Positions 1-8,729 of a stretch of DNA of 64,000 nt are shown here, piece after piece. A program made the position numbers and the translations under genes. Numbering within the stretch: the first letter of the stretch is position 1; each line of letters opens with the position of its first letter. The stretch is from Lewinellaceae bacterium (GTDB taxonomy: Bacteria; Bacteroidota; Bacteroidia; Chitinophagales; Saprospiraceae): contig JACJYI010000006.1 in assembly GCA_020636225.1 (NCBI GenBank), positions 392,501 to 456,500 of the forward strand, in the 5' to 3' direction. The notes beneath the pieces were generated by a model. That model ran no database searches. It was not told where the DNA came from and saw only the letters and a list, made by a program, of their open reading frames with translations.

Positions 1-1683
1 ATCCTGCAGATCAACGGCCGCCCCATGACCCGGGAGGTGGCCTCCTGGACCTTCTCCGGCATCCTGTCGGCCGACCTGGTGCCCCGGGAAGGGGTGAGCG
101 TCAGGGAGGAGTCCTGGCCCTCCACGTCCCATGCTGCCTTTTTTGATCAGGTCATGGTGGAAAACGGGTCTGACCAGGCGGTCCGGGTGACCATACCCGC
201 CCTGGCCCTCCGCGACACGACTTCGGCGGAGCAGGGTCTCCAGGGGGCATATGTGATCGAGGTCAGCAGCACGCATTCCGGTGAGGTTGTCCTCGCTCCG
301 GGTCAACGCCTCACCTATGCCCGGATCTACACGGCCCGGCCCATTCGTGAACCGGCCCGGACCTGCTCACCCGCCTACGAGCGACAGAAACGACAGGAGT
401 TGATCGACAGGACCCGGCACGATCTGGTCCTGGACACGCCGGATGAAGAGATCGACCAGTTGTTTGCCTTTGCCAAGCTGCGGGCTGTCGAGAGCATTTA
501 CGATACCCGCGGTGGACTCATGCATGGTCCCGGTGGAGGGCGCTACTATGCCGCCATCTGGGCCAATGACCAGGCCGAATATGCCAATCCCTTCTTTCCG
601 TTTCTGGGGAATGCGGAGGGCGTCGAATCGGCCATCAACTCGTTCCGTCATTTCGCCCGCTACATGAATGCGGACTTCCGCCCCATTCCCAGTTCCATCA
701 TTGCGGAAGGAACCGATTTCTGGAATGGAGCCGGTGACCGGGGGGATATGGCCATGATCGCCTATGGTGCCACCCGGTTTGCCCTGGCCTATGGTGATCG
801 ATCGACTGCGCAGGAACTCTGGCCCCTGATCACCTGGTGCCTGGAGTACTGCCGGCGAAAGGTCAATGCCGACGGGGTCGTCGCCTCGGACTGTGACGAG
901 CTGGAGAACCGGTTTCCGGCTGGTGATGCCAACCTTCATACGTCCTGCCTCTACTATGATGCCCTGCTCTCCGCAGCCATGCTGGGTGGCGACCTGGACC
1001 AGGAGCCCGCCCTCCTCCAGTCCTATGCAGAGGCCGCCGCAGACATCCGGCAGGCCATCGAAGACCAGTTCGGGGCCAGTGTCCAGGGATACAATACCTA
1101 TCGGTATTACCGGGAGAACCGGGTGCTCCGGGCCTGGATATGTTCGCCCCTGACGGTCGGTATTTTCGATAGGGCTTCTGCTACGATCGATGCCCTGTTC
1201 TCACCGGCCCTGTGGACCGATGACGGCCTGGCCACGGAAGCCGGCAAGCCCACCTTCTGGGACCGGGCGACCCTCTATGCGTTGCGTGGCGTATTGGCTG
1301 CTGGCGAGACGTTCCGGGCCATGCCCTTTCTGTCGCACTATGCCAACCGTCGTCTGCTCGGTGAACATGTTCCCTATCCAGTCGAAGCCTGGCCGGAGGG
1401 TAACCAGCGTCACCTCTCCGCAGAGAGTGCGCTCTTTTGCCGGGTGATCACCGAAGGTCTTTGGGGGATCCGGCCCGAAGGACTGCACGCATTCTCCTGT
1501 ACCCCCAGATTGCCGGAAGGGTGGGAGCGCATGTCCCTCCACAGGGTGCACCTCCAGGGACAGCTCCTGGACCTGAAGGTCGATCGAATGGGCGATCGGA
1601 TCCGCCTGACCGTGACGCGTGACCAGCAGATCCTGGTGGATGAGGTCCTGCCTGCAGGATCGACCTTCCGGATCACCGACTGA
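1..1683 (+). CDS. Six-hairpin (alpha/alpha)6 glycosidase, 5' end outside window
   Basis: The reading frame is open from base 1, so the gene begins upstream of the window; about 560 residues of the C-terminal part are visible. An all-beta N-terminal stretch (first ~110 visible residues) is followed by a long helical domain with the alternating aromatic and acidic motifs of (alpha/alpha)6-barrel glycosidases: IWANDQAEY, then AEGTDFWNGAGDRGD, later SALFCRVITEGLWGI. A small beta C-terminal domain closes the protein. Asp in the WANDQ motif and Glu in the AEGTDFW motif are candidate catalytic acids, by analogy only. The GH family cannot be fixed by eye (GH95-, GH78- or MGH1-like all possible) and the substrate is unknown. 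Sure of a glycosidase-like fold; not sure of specificity. Confidence 0.7.
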   Translation: MLQINGRPMTREVASWTFSGILSADLVPREGVSVREESWPSTSHAAFFDQVMVENGSDQAVRVTIPALALRDTTSAEQGLQGAYVIEVSSTHSGEVVLAPGQRLTYARIYTARPIREPARTCSPAYERQKRQELIDRTRHDLVLDTPDEEIDQLFAFAKLRAVESIYDTRGGLMHGPGGGRYYAAIWANDQAEYANPFFPFLGNAEGVESAINSFRHFARYMNADFRPIPSSIIAEGTDFWNGAGDRGDMAMIAYGATRFALAYGDRSTAQELWPLITWCLEYCRRKVNADGVVASDCDELENRFPAGDANLHTSCLYYDALLSAAMLGGDLDQEPALLQSYAEAAADIRQAIEDQFGASVQGYNTYRYYRENRVLRAWICSPLTVGIFDRASATIDALFSPALWTDDGLATEAGKPTFWDRATLYALRGVLAAGETFRAMPFLSHYANRRLLGEHVPYPVEAWPEGNQRHLSAESALFCRVITEGLWGIRPEGLHAFSCTPRLPEGWERMSLHRVHLQGQLLDLKVDRMGDRIRLTVTRDQQILVDEVLPAGSTFRITD

Positions 1684-1748
1684 CCCCCGGGCAGGATCCG
1701 GATGCATCCATCGGCCGCCTGAACGATGATCCGATAGCCAGGGGACCT

Positions 1749-1801
1749 GAAGGGTACTTAAAGGGTACTTGAAGGGTACTTAAAGGGTACTTAAAGGGTA
1801 T
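1749..1801. repeat. 11-bp direct repeats, about 4.6 copies
   Basis: The unit AAGGGTACTT plus one base recurs at 1750, 1761, 1772, 1783 and 1794 with an exact 11-bp period. It lies between the 3' ends of two convergent genes, so it is unlikely to be a promoter operator for either. Confidence 0.8.
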
Positions 1802-1817
1802 AAACACCGGTTGCCGA

Positions 1818-2321
1818 TCACCCTTCCCCCGGCCTGGCCAGGGCGTAGATCGCTCCCGGCATGCCATGGAAATCCAGTTCGTCCACCTTGATCATGCCCA
1901 CTTTTTCCAGGATGCGGATGGATGCGACATTGTCCAAAACGGCCCGGCCAATGATCCGGTCCAGGCCAAGTGACCACCCGTAGTCGATGCTGGCCAGGGC
2001 CGCTTCCGTGGCATATCCCTGCCCCCAGAATTGGCGAAACAACCGAAATCCCAGATCCACGTCGCCGGTTTCCTCATCCCGGCGCAGGCCACACCAGCCC
2101 AACCAGGCCTCATCCGCCTTTCGGATCATGGCCATCCTCCCCAGCCGGTAGCGGGCATACTGATCATAGTGCTCCAGGAAGTGGCGGGCGGCCTCCTCAT
2201 CGGAAAAGGGTTCGTCGCCGGTATAGCGGATGACCAACGGATCGGTATTCAGCAGATAAAATGGCTCCGCATCCATCGGGGCCAGTGGCCGCAGGTGCAT
2301 CCGTGGTGTCTCGAGCATCAT
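1818..2321 (-). CDS. GNAT N-acetyltransferase, RimJ/RimL-like
   Basis: A 167-residue protein of the RimJ/RimL type: it starts MMLETPRMHLRPLAPMD, has the acceptor-side motif WLGWCGLRRDEETGDVDLGF and the acetyl-CoA region FWGQGYATEAALASIDYG with the usual Q-x-x-G-x-A pattern, followed by NVASIRILEKVGM. Family members acetylate N-terminal or side-chain amines using acetyl-CoA in the cytoplasm; the acceptor here is unknown. The frame stays open about 230 bp further upstream, but family alignment begins at LETPRMHLRPL, so the start is placed at the double Met (2321). It is divergent from the permease at 2473. Confidence 0.85.
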   Translation of the reverse strand: MMLETPRMHLRPLAPMDAEPFYLLNTDPLVIRYTGDEPFSDEEAARHFLEHYDQYARYRLGRMAMIRKADEAWLGWCGLRRDEETGDVDLGFRLFRQFWGQGYATEAALASIDYGWSLGLDRIIGRAVLDNVASIRILEKVGMIKVDELDFHGMPGAIYALARPGEG

Positions 2322-2472
2322 CCTGCAAACATAAGGGAGGAGTCGGTTTCCACTGTCCGTCCTCCACCATGGTTTGCCGAGGGTGGAGAGGATTCCTTGG
2401 CAGAGGGTTACCGAAATCACAAAGGGACTCCACGAGAAATGATATTTTGCCCCCTGTCTTCGTTGTTCAACT

Positions 2473-3762
2473 ATGCCGTCACTCACCCGAAAGATCGGAG
2501 CCCGCAGCGCCACCGCGTTGGTCATTGCCAATATGATCGGCACCGGGGTGTTCACCAGCCTGGGGTTTCAGCTGGCGGATACCACCAATACGGTGAGCAT
2601 CCTGCTCCTCTGGTGTCTGGGGGGCGCGATCGCCCTGGCCGGGGCATTCAGTTATGCGGAGCTGGGTGCGGCCTTCCGGCGATCCGGAGGGGAGTACCAC
2701 TATCTCTCCCAACTCTATCATCCCCTGGTGGGCTATCTGTCCGGATGGGTCTCCCTGACCGTCGGTTTTGCCGCCCCGGTCGCCCTGGCCGCAATGGCGA
2801 TGGCCGCCTATCTCGCCAAGTCCGTTCCGGTGTCCACCACCGGCATGGCCACGGCAGTGATCGTCCTGGTTACGGTCATCCATTCGGTCAGCATTCGTCG
2901 CAGCAGTCGGTTTCAGCTGGCCACCACGGCGCTCAAGGTGCTGCTGATCCTGGGGTTCGTGGCCCTCGGACTGGTGCTGCCGCCCGCTGTTTCCAATGCC
3001 CTGGATTGGTCGGCCAGCTGGCAACAGGAGATCATGCTGCCGGCCTTTGCCGTGTCATTGGTGTATGTCACCTATGCCTATTCCGGGTGGAATGCGGCTG
3101 CCTACATCGTGGACGAGATCCGGCAGCCGGCCCGCAATCTGCCACGGGCCCTGATCCTCGGTACCCTGCTGGTCACTGTACTGTATGTCCTGTTGCAAGG
3201 GGTCTTCCTGCGGCAGGCCGGATTGGCCGAACTGACCGGGAAAGTGGAAGTGGGCCAGGTCGTGGCCACGCAGTTGTTTGGTCAGACCGGAGGGGATTGG
3301 GTCAGCCTGGCCATCGCCCTGTTCCTGGTGTCCAGCATCAGCGCGATGGTCTGGGTGGGGCCTCGGGTGAGTCTGGTGATGGCGGAAGACCACCGCTTCT
3401 GGCAATTCCTCCGGCAGCAGAACCGACATGGCATCCCGGTCCGTGCCCTGTGGTTTCAATCCGGACTGAGCATCCTCCTGGTATGGACCGGAACCTTCGA
3501 GGAGGTCCTGTTGTATTGCGGGTTCATCCTCCAGCTCTTTGCCATGCTGGCCGTCCTGGGCACCTTCCTCCTGCGACGAAAGCAGATCGCCATGCCCTAT
3601 CAGAATCCCACCCATCCATGGTTGCCCGCCCTCTTCATCCTGGCCAGTCTCTGGATCCTCGGCTTCCTGCTCTGGGAGCAACCGGAGGAAAGTCTGTTTG
3701 GCCTGGCTAACTTAGCGGTCGGATGGATCACCTATCGCATCAGTTCTAAACAATGGTTATGA
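2473..3762 (+). CDS. APC-family amino acid permease
   Basis: A 429-residue integral membrane protein with about 12 hydrophobic segments. The N-terminus has the APC signature of helix 1 (VIANMIGTGVFTSLGFQ, the unwound GTG site) and helix 2 continues with GGAIALAGAFSYAELGAAF. A central segment, YAYSGWNAAAYIVDEIRQP, is the conserved helix 6 to loop motif of the family. It should import or exchange amino acids at the inner membrane; the substrate cannot be told. The last 10 bases overlap the methyltransferase gene at 3753, so the two are probably cotranscribed. Confidence 0.88.
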   Translation: MPSLTRKIGARSATALVIANMIGTGVFTSLGFQLADTTNTVSILLLWCLGGAIALAGAFSYAELGAAFRRSGGEYHYLSQLYHPLVGYLSGWVSLTVGFAAPVALAAMAMAAYLAKSVPVSTTGMATAVIVLVTVIHSVSIRRSSRFQLATTALKVLLILGFVALGLVLPPAVSNALDWSASWQQEIMLPAFAVSLVYVTYAYSGWNAAAYIVDEIRQPARNLPRALILGTLLVTVLYVLLQGVFLRQAGLAELTGKVEVGQVVATQLFGQTGGDWVSLAIALFLVSSISAMVWVGPRVSLVMAEDHRFWQFLRQQNRHGIPVRALWFQSGLSILLVWTGTFEEVLLYCGFILQLFAMLAVLGTFLLRRKQIAMPYQNPTHPWLPALFILASLWILGFLLWEQPEESLFGLANLAVGWITYRISSKQWL

Positions 3763-4427
3763 AATACCTCTTCTGGTTCACCTGTATGCTGGCCTGGTCA
3801 TGTGGCGACGCCCAGCACGAGCATCACCACCATGGCCACGATGCCAACCACCACATGAACCAGCGTCCCTTCGGGGAGCTGGTCGCCCACTTCGAGGATC
3901 CGGCCCGGGATGAGTGGCAACAACCGGACGCGGTGATGGCCCGGTTGGGCGACCTGAACGGCAAGACCGTCATGGACATCGGCAGTGGTACGGGATATTT
4001 TTCCTTTCGCATGGCCCGTGCTGGCGCCAGGGTGATCTGTGCCGATGTTGACCAGCGATTCCTGGACTACATCATGCAGAAGCGAGACAGCATCGGTTCC
4101 TGGGCCGCCGATCGGATCTCCACCCGCCTCGTGCCGTTTGATTCGGCTGATCTTCAGCCAGGCGAAGCGGATCTCGTGCTGATCGTGGATACCTATCATC
4201 ATATTGAGGACCGGGTGGCCTATTTCCGGCAGGTGCGGCAGGGCCTGACCTCCGGCGGAAAACTGGTAGTGATCGATTTCTTCAAGGAAGAAGCCCCGGT
4301 GGGGCCTCCGGTGGAGATGAAAATGGCCGAGGAGACGGTGATGGACGAATTGCACCAGGCGGGATTCGAACACGTCGCTGTTGACGTAGAGACCCTGCCG
4401 TATCAGTATATCATTACGGTCTGGTAA
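3753..4427 (+). CDS. Class I SAM methyltransferase with lipoprotein-like leader and His-rich linker
   Basis: A 224-residue protein. Residues 1-20 form a hydrophobic leader ending AWSC, a weak lipobox. Next comes a His-rich stretch (HEHHHHGHDANHH) and then a Rossmann methyltransferase domain: motif I VMDIGSGTGYF, an acidic residue after the second strand (VICADVD), then LVLIVDTYHHI and a late motif GGKLVVIDFF. This is the UbiE-like class I fold. The leader suggests export and anchoring, which is odd because S-adenosylmethionine is cytoplasmic; the His tract could bind a metal. The start overlaps the permease by 10 bp; the Met two codons later is an alternative start and does not remove the leader. 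Methyl acceptor unknown. Confidence 0.8.
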   Translation: MVMKYLFWFTCMLAWSCGDAQHEHHHHGHDANHHMNQRPFGELVAHFEDPARDEWQQPDAVMARLGDLNGKTVMDIGSGTGYFSFRMARAGARVICADVDQRFLDYIMQKRDSIGSWAADRISTRLVPFDSADLQPGEADLVLIVDTYHHIEDRVAYFRQVRQGLTSGGKLVVIDFFKEEAPVGPPVEMKMAEETVMDELHQAGFEHVAVDVETLPYQYIITVW

Positions 4428-4446
4428 GGTCGTGGGGGAGGGAGGA

Positions 4447-4821
4447 TCATTTGATCCGCACGCCCAGGAATTCTTCTGAGCGCCCCTCCGTCTTGTCGAG
4501 GAAGAAATAGAGGGTGTCATTGGCCAGCCGGACGGTCAGGGCCTCATACCCTTTTTCACCCACCTGTCCGTGGTCGACCACTTCCATGAAATCACCGGAT
4601 TCATTCGGGGTATAGAAGAAAAAATCCGTGCGGAATCCCTCTCCGGCACGGGCCACCTCATAGGTCTTTGTCGTGGTCGAGTAGCTGCCGGTCGTAGTGC
4701 CGGGCAAAAAATCCACCTTGGTGCTTAGGCCGCTGTAAAAACCACATTCGACGCAGTCCTCATCCTTGTTGCAACTGATGATGGACAGGACAAGCAGGAG
4801 GAACACCATTCGGTAAGCCAT
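4447..4821 (-). CDS. Small hypothetical lipoprotein
   Basis: A 124-residue protein whose start is placed at MAYRMVFLLL, because the eight residues upstream are not signal-like. The signal peptide ends LSIISC, a good lipobox, followed by an acidic, Cys-containing stretch (NKDEDCVECGF). The rest is beta-rich. The family is not recognised. It converges with the methyltransferase gene with only 19 bp between their stops. Confidence 0.65.
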   Translation of the reverse strand: MAYRMVFLLLVLSIISCNKDEDCVECGFYSGLSTKVDFLPGTTTGSYSTTTKTYEVARAGEGFRTDFFFYTPNESGDFMEVVDHGQVGEKGYEALTVRLANDTLYFFLDKTEGRSEEFLGVRIK

Positions 4822-4871
4822 TGTCGGGGACGTTTTGGATATCAATGATACGGAGAAGCGATGATATGAGG

Positions 4872-5081
4872 GATGAGGAATCAGGGATGAGGGATGAGGG
4901 ATGAGGGATGAGGAATCAGGAATCAGGGATGAGGGATCAGGGATGAGGAATCAGGAATCAGGGATGAGGGATGAGGGATGAGGAATCAGGGATGAGGGAT
5001 GAGGAATCAGGGATGAGGAATCAGGAATCAGGGATGAGGGATGAGGAATCAGGGATGAGGGATGAGGGATGAGGAATCAGG
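4872..5081. repeat. Heptamer tandem array, 30 units in three variants
   Basis: Thirty contiguous 7-bp units without a break in phase: GATGAGG (18 copies), AATCAGG (11 copies) and GATCAGG (one, at 4935). The variants are interspersed, not in blocks. A 7-bp period would shift the reading frame at each unit, so the array is not coding. It lies upstream of the small lipoprotein gene at 4447-4821. Confidence 0.95.
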
Positions 5082-5610
5082 GATAGGAGCTGCTATCTGC
5101 CGCAGCGAGAGTTACTTCGATATATCGTGATGGGGTTATGTCGAATGGCCGGGCCCGACAGGGAAGACCGCATGCAGGTATGGCAGCATAGTGCCCTCGT
5201 TGCAGGCCCCTTGATTCTTCGCCATTGACCATTGACCTGCCCAACAGGCGTCAGCGGCCAACCCACCGAAGCGAATAGCGGGTGACGAATACCCGCCTGC
5301 ATCAAGAGGGAAAGCGAAAGGCGAAAGGCGAACAGCGAAAGGCGAATAGCGAAGACCCCAGCCTGCCGACTGGCAGGGAGGACCGAAGACCGAAGACCGA
5401 AGACCGATGGATGCTTGTCCGTTAGCCATTCATCGTCGTTTATGGACAGCTGATCGGTATGCCTGCCTGTAAAGACCAATACCCTGGGCGGTTCTTCGTG
5501 TTCCAATACCACTTGCAATACCCTTGGTGTTCAGGAAGACCATATCCTGTCGGATTGCACGCAGCGCTGACGAAAATTTCTCCTCGACTCCTCCACACCT
5601 CGACTCCTCG
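5082..5610. other. Non-coding stretch with further short repeats
   Basis: No credible gene was seen. The ORFs here have low-complexity translations produced by the repeats. Short word repeats are present (two CCATTGA units near 5222, heptamers at 5316-5407, and CTCGACTCCTC near 5583 and 5600), plus GC-rich imperfect hairpins. Confidence 0.7.
5316..5407. repeat. Heptamer repeats GAAAGGC-like and GACCGAA
   Basis: Six 7-bp units at 5316-5357 are variants of GAAAGGC (GAACAGC, GAATAGC, GAAGACC). After a short palindromic spacer, GACCGAA is repeated 3.9 times at 5381-5407. The unit length is the same as in the array at 4872 but the words differ. Confidence 0.85.
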
Positions 5611-6294
5611 TCACCAGGGAATGACGGCCTTGTCCCGCCAGAATTTCCCGGAGGGGATCTCCGGTTCGGTCGCCAGCCAGACGGCGGTCTCGGCTCCTTT
5701 CTTCACGGGGCGGGTGGCCCCGGGTCCGCCCATGTCGGTCTTGACCCAGCCCGGGCACATGGCGTTGACCCGGATATGCGGTGGGGCATCTCCGGCCAGG
5801 AGCATGGTCCATCCATTCAGGCTCCATTTGGACAGGCGGTAGGCGGCATAATCCCCTCGCGCTATGTCCTGCAGGCTTCCCATGCCACTGCTGATGTTGA
5901 TCACCCGGGCGTCCTTCGACTTCAGCAACAGCGGCCACATGGCCCTGGTCATGTACAGGGCGCCGTTCAGGTTGGTCTCCATGACCTCCGCCATCTGGTC
6001 CAGATCGAATGCCGTGGCCGCCTGGTTACCGATGATCCCCGCATTGTTGACCAGGACATCCAGTCGGCCGAACCGCGATTCGACCAGCGCAGCGGCCAGA
6101 GCGCATTGATCCAGGCGTCGGATATCACACACGACGGGCATGACCCGTGGCCCCAGCTCCTCGGCTGCCATCTGAATGGCTGCCGGTTGCCTACCCGCCG
6201 CAATGACTTGCCAGCCCAGGTCGGCCAGTTGTCTGGCGATCTCCTTTCCGATGCCCCGGTTGGCTCCGGTGACCAGTGCGATCCGTTCCTGCAT
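5611..6294 (-). CDS. Short-chain dehydrogenase/reductase
   Basis: A 227-residue classical SDR. It has the NAD(P)-binding motif TGANRGIG near the N-terminus, the NNAG motif (VLVNNAGIIG), a catalytic Ser in INISSGMGS and the YxxxK pair in YAAYRLSK. The length fits the family. The arginine after TGAN and the arginine in AAGRQ suggest NADP(H) preference, as in carbonyl-reductase-like members. The start is at MQERIALVTGANRG; 21 residues of upstream open frame are not family-like. The substrate is unknown. It is divergent from the TonB receptor at 6396. Confidence 0.88.
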   Translation of the reverse strand: MQERIALVTGANRGIGKEIARQLADLGWQVIAAGRQPAAIQMAAEELGPRVMPVVCDIRRLDQCALAAALVESRFGRLDVLVNNAGIIGNQAATAFDLDQMAEVMETNLNGALYMTRAMWPLLLKSKDARVINISSGMGSLQDIARGDYAAYRLSKWSLNGWTMLLAGDAPPHIRVNAMCPGWVKTDMGGPGATRPVKKGAETAVWLATEPEIPSGKFWRDKAVIPW

Positions 6295-6395
6295 ACTGCA
6301 ATGTACAATGACAGCCGGGGTTAGACAAATACGCCAGGGATGCTCACATTTTTCCAAAGAACATCGTTCTTTAACCTGAAAAACCTGTTACCGAC

Positions 6396-8726
6396 ATGCA
6401 TTACCTGTCAGCCCTGGTCCTGCTCCTGGGCTTTCTTTCCCCCCTCCAGGGTCAATCCCCTGCCCGGGTCACCATATCCGGTACCATCGAAGATGCGGAT
6501 TCCCGCGAGTTGTTACTGGGTGCGACGATCTACGATCAGGCCACCGGTTCCGGTACCGTGACCAACACGTACGGCTTTTTCAGCCTGACCCTTCCATCCG
6601 GACCAGCAGAGCTGACGGTGTCCTACATTGGATATACATCAACTGTGCTTCGACTGGACCTGCTCCGGGACACCTCCATGGTCATCCGGTTGCTGCCGGG
6701 TACTCAGCTGGAGGAGGTAGAGGTCACCGCCGACAAGGTCGAGCGCATCTCCACCAAGACCCAGATGAGTGTGGTGGATGTGCCGGTGGAGTTCATCAAA
6801 AAAGTGCCCGCCCTGCTGGGTGAGGTGGATGTGCTCAAGGTGATCCAGCTCCTGCCGGGAGTCCAGTCGGGTGGGGAAGGCCAGAGTGGCTTCTATGTGC
6901 GGGGTGGCGGTCCCGACCAGAACCTGATCCTCCTGGACGGGGTGCCGGTGTACAATGCCAGCCATCTCTTCGGGTTCTTTTCCGTGTTCAATGCCGACGC
7001 GGTCAAGGATGTGACCCTCTACAAGGGCGGTTTCCCGGCCCGCTATGGCGGCCGGTTGTCCTCCGTTCTGGATATCACCCTGAAGGAGGGGAACATGCAG
7101 GAATACCACAGTTCCCTTTCCCTTGGCCTGGTGGCCTCCAGCGCCATGGTCGAAGGGCCGATCATCAAGGACAAGGTGTCGTTCATCGTTACCGGACGGC
7201 GGACGTACATCGACCTGTTGATCCGACCATTCCTGTCCTCCGAGGATGGGATTGGCGGGTACTACTTTCATGATGTCAACGCCAAGATCAACTGGCGCAT
7301 CAGCGATCGCGACCGCGTCTACCTGTCGACCTATACCGGTCGGGACAAGTTCTACTACCGCTATGAGGATCGTGACGGTGGGTCCAATTATGAGGAGAAT
7401 GCCGATATCGGTTGGGGAAACCTGACCACCGCGCTGCGCTGGAATCATGTCTGGTCGCCCAATCTGTTCAGCAACACTACCCTCACCCTGTCGGACTACA
7501 CCTTTGATACCGACAATCGGTTCAAGGAAACAGAAGGCTCTTCCCTCGTCTCCGAATTGAAGCTGGCCTATACCTCCGGTATTCGCGACTGGGCCGGTCG
7601 GATCGACTTTGATTATCTCCCGGTGCCCAAACACTACATCCGCTACGGCGCAGGGGTGATCGCCCATACCTTCAAGCCGGGGGTGTTCGACCTGTTGAAC
7701 GCCGACGAGGAGGATCGGATCAGCACCTCCATCGGACAACCGAATATCACGGCGACGGAATGGTTTGCCTATGTCGAGGATGATGCCGAGATCCTGCCCG
7801 CCCTCAAGGTGAATTACGGGGTGCACACCAGTGGCTTCCAGGTCGAGGATCAGCATTATGTCAGCGTCCAACCGCGGATTTCATTACGCTATCTCCTTCG
7901 GGAGGATCTCTCCCTGAAGGCCTCCTTCAGCACCATGCGCCAGTACATCAACCTGTTGTCCAACGAGAGCATCGGCCTGCCCACGGATCTCTGGCTTCCC
8001 GCCACCAAGCGGGTGAAGCCCCAGGATGCCTGGCAGGCGGCCCTGGGTGCGGCGTACGACTGGAAGGAGTATGAGGTTAGCGTGGAGGGATATTACAAGG
8101 ACATGCAGAACCTGTTGTCGTACACCGAAGGATCCAGCTTCTTCTCCTTCAGCAACTGGCAGAACCGGGTGACCCAGGGAATGGGCGACAGCTACGGTGT
8201 CGAGCTCTTCCTGCAAAAGAAACGGGGGGCCTGGACCGGCTGGATCGGCTATACCCTGTCGCGGACCAACCGTCAGTTCGATGAATTGAATTTTGGCAGG
8301 AAATTCCCCTACAAATACGATCGTCGCCACGATTTTGAGATCGTGGTCAACTACAAGAAAAGTGAGAAGTTCGATATCGGGATGACCTGGGTCTTCGGGA
8401 CAGGGAATGCCATTTCCCTGGCCGCCGAGTCCTATTACTACTACTCGCCCGGGATCAATCCGAACTCCTTTTACCAGTATTATGTCGAGCACTTTGAAGA
8501 ACGGAACAACTTCCGGATGCCCTCCTATCATCGCGGGGATATCGGATTCAATTTTCACAAGATCCGGACCGGCTACCAGCGCACCATTTCATTCGGTGCG
8601 TACAACGTGTACAACCGGAAGAATCCATTCTTCGTCTTTACCGAGGAAACCAGCAACCAGGTCCAGTTGAAGCAGGCCAGCCTGTTCCCGATCATCCCCT
8701 TTATTTCCTACAACATCAAATTCTAG
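6396..8726 (+). CDS. TonB-dependent outer membrane receptor with CarboxypepD_reg-like domain
   Basis: A 776-residue protein. The signal peptide (residues 1-22) ends near LQGQ. Residues 25-110 are a carboxypeptidase-regulatory-like beta domain (ISGTIEDADSRELLLGATIYD). A plug domain follows (FYVRGGGPDQNLILLDGVPVYN, then GGFPARYGGRLSSVLDI), and the rest is a 22-stranded type barrel ending in an aromatic-rich strand (ISYNIKF). It imports a ligand across the outer membrane using TonB energy. It is shorter than SusC proteins and is followed three bases later by a DUF4249 lipoprotein, a pairing common in Bacteroidota. Ligand unknown. Confidence 0.92.
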   Translation: MHYLSALVLLLGFLSPLQGQSPARVTISGTIEDADSRELLLGATIYDQATGSGTVTNTYGFFSLTLPSGPAELTVSYIGYTSTVLRLDLLRDTSMVIRLLPGTQLEEVEVTADKVERISTKTQMSVVDVPVEFIKKVPALLGEVDVLKVIQLLPGVQSGGEGQSGFYVRGGGPDQNLILLDGVPVYNASHLFGFFSVFNADAVKDVTLYKGGFPARYGGRLSSVLDITLKEGNMQEYHSSLSLGLVASSAMVEGPIIKDKVSFIVTGRRTYIDLLIRPFLSSEDGIGGYYFHDVNAKINWRISDRDRVYLSTYTGRDKFYYRYEDRDGGSNYEENADIGWGNLTTALRWNHVWSPNLFSNTTLTLSDYTFDTDNRFKETEGSSLVSELKLAYTSGIRDWAGRIDFDYLPVPKHYIRYGAGVIAHTFKPGVFDLLNADEEDRISTSIGQPNITATEWFAYVEDDAEILPALKVNYGVHTSGFQVEDQHYVSVQPRISLRYLLREDLSLKASFSTMRQYINLLSNESIGLPTDLWLPATKRVKPQDAWQAALGAAYDWKEYEVSVEGYYKDMQNLLSYTEGSSFFSFSNWQNRVTQGMGDSYGVELFLQKKRGAWTGWIGYTLSRTNRQFDELNFGRKFPYKYDRRHDFEIVVNYKKSEKFDIGMTWVFGTGNAISLAAESYYYYSPGINPNSFYQYYVEHFEERNNFRMPSYHRGDIGFNFHKIRTGYQRTISFGAYNVYNRKNPFFVFTEETSNQVQLKQASLFPIIPFISYNIKF

Positions 8727-8729
8727 ATC

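Noticed and set aside
2031..3710. 559-codon plus-strand open frame
   Set aside because: It lies out of frame over the GNAT and permease genes; its composition is Gly/Arg/Pro/His-rich shadow coding.
4872..5081. CRISPR array
   Set aside because: The units are contiguous 7-mers without unique spacers, and no cas gene is nearby.
5093..5518. 141-codon open frame on the minus strand
   Set aside because: Its translation is made of the heptamer repeats (FAFRLSL-type runs); there is no signal, domain or conserved pattern.
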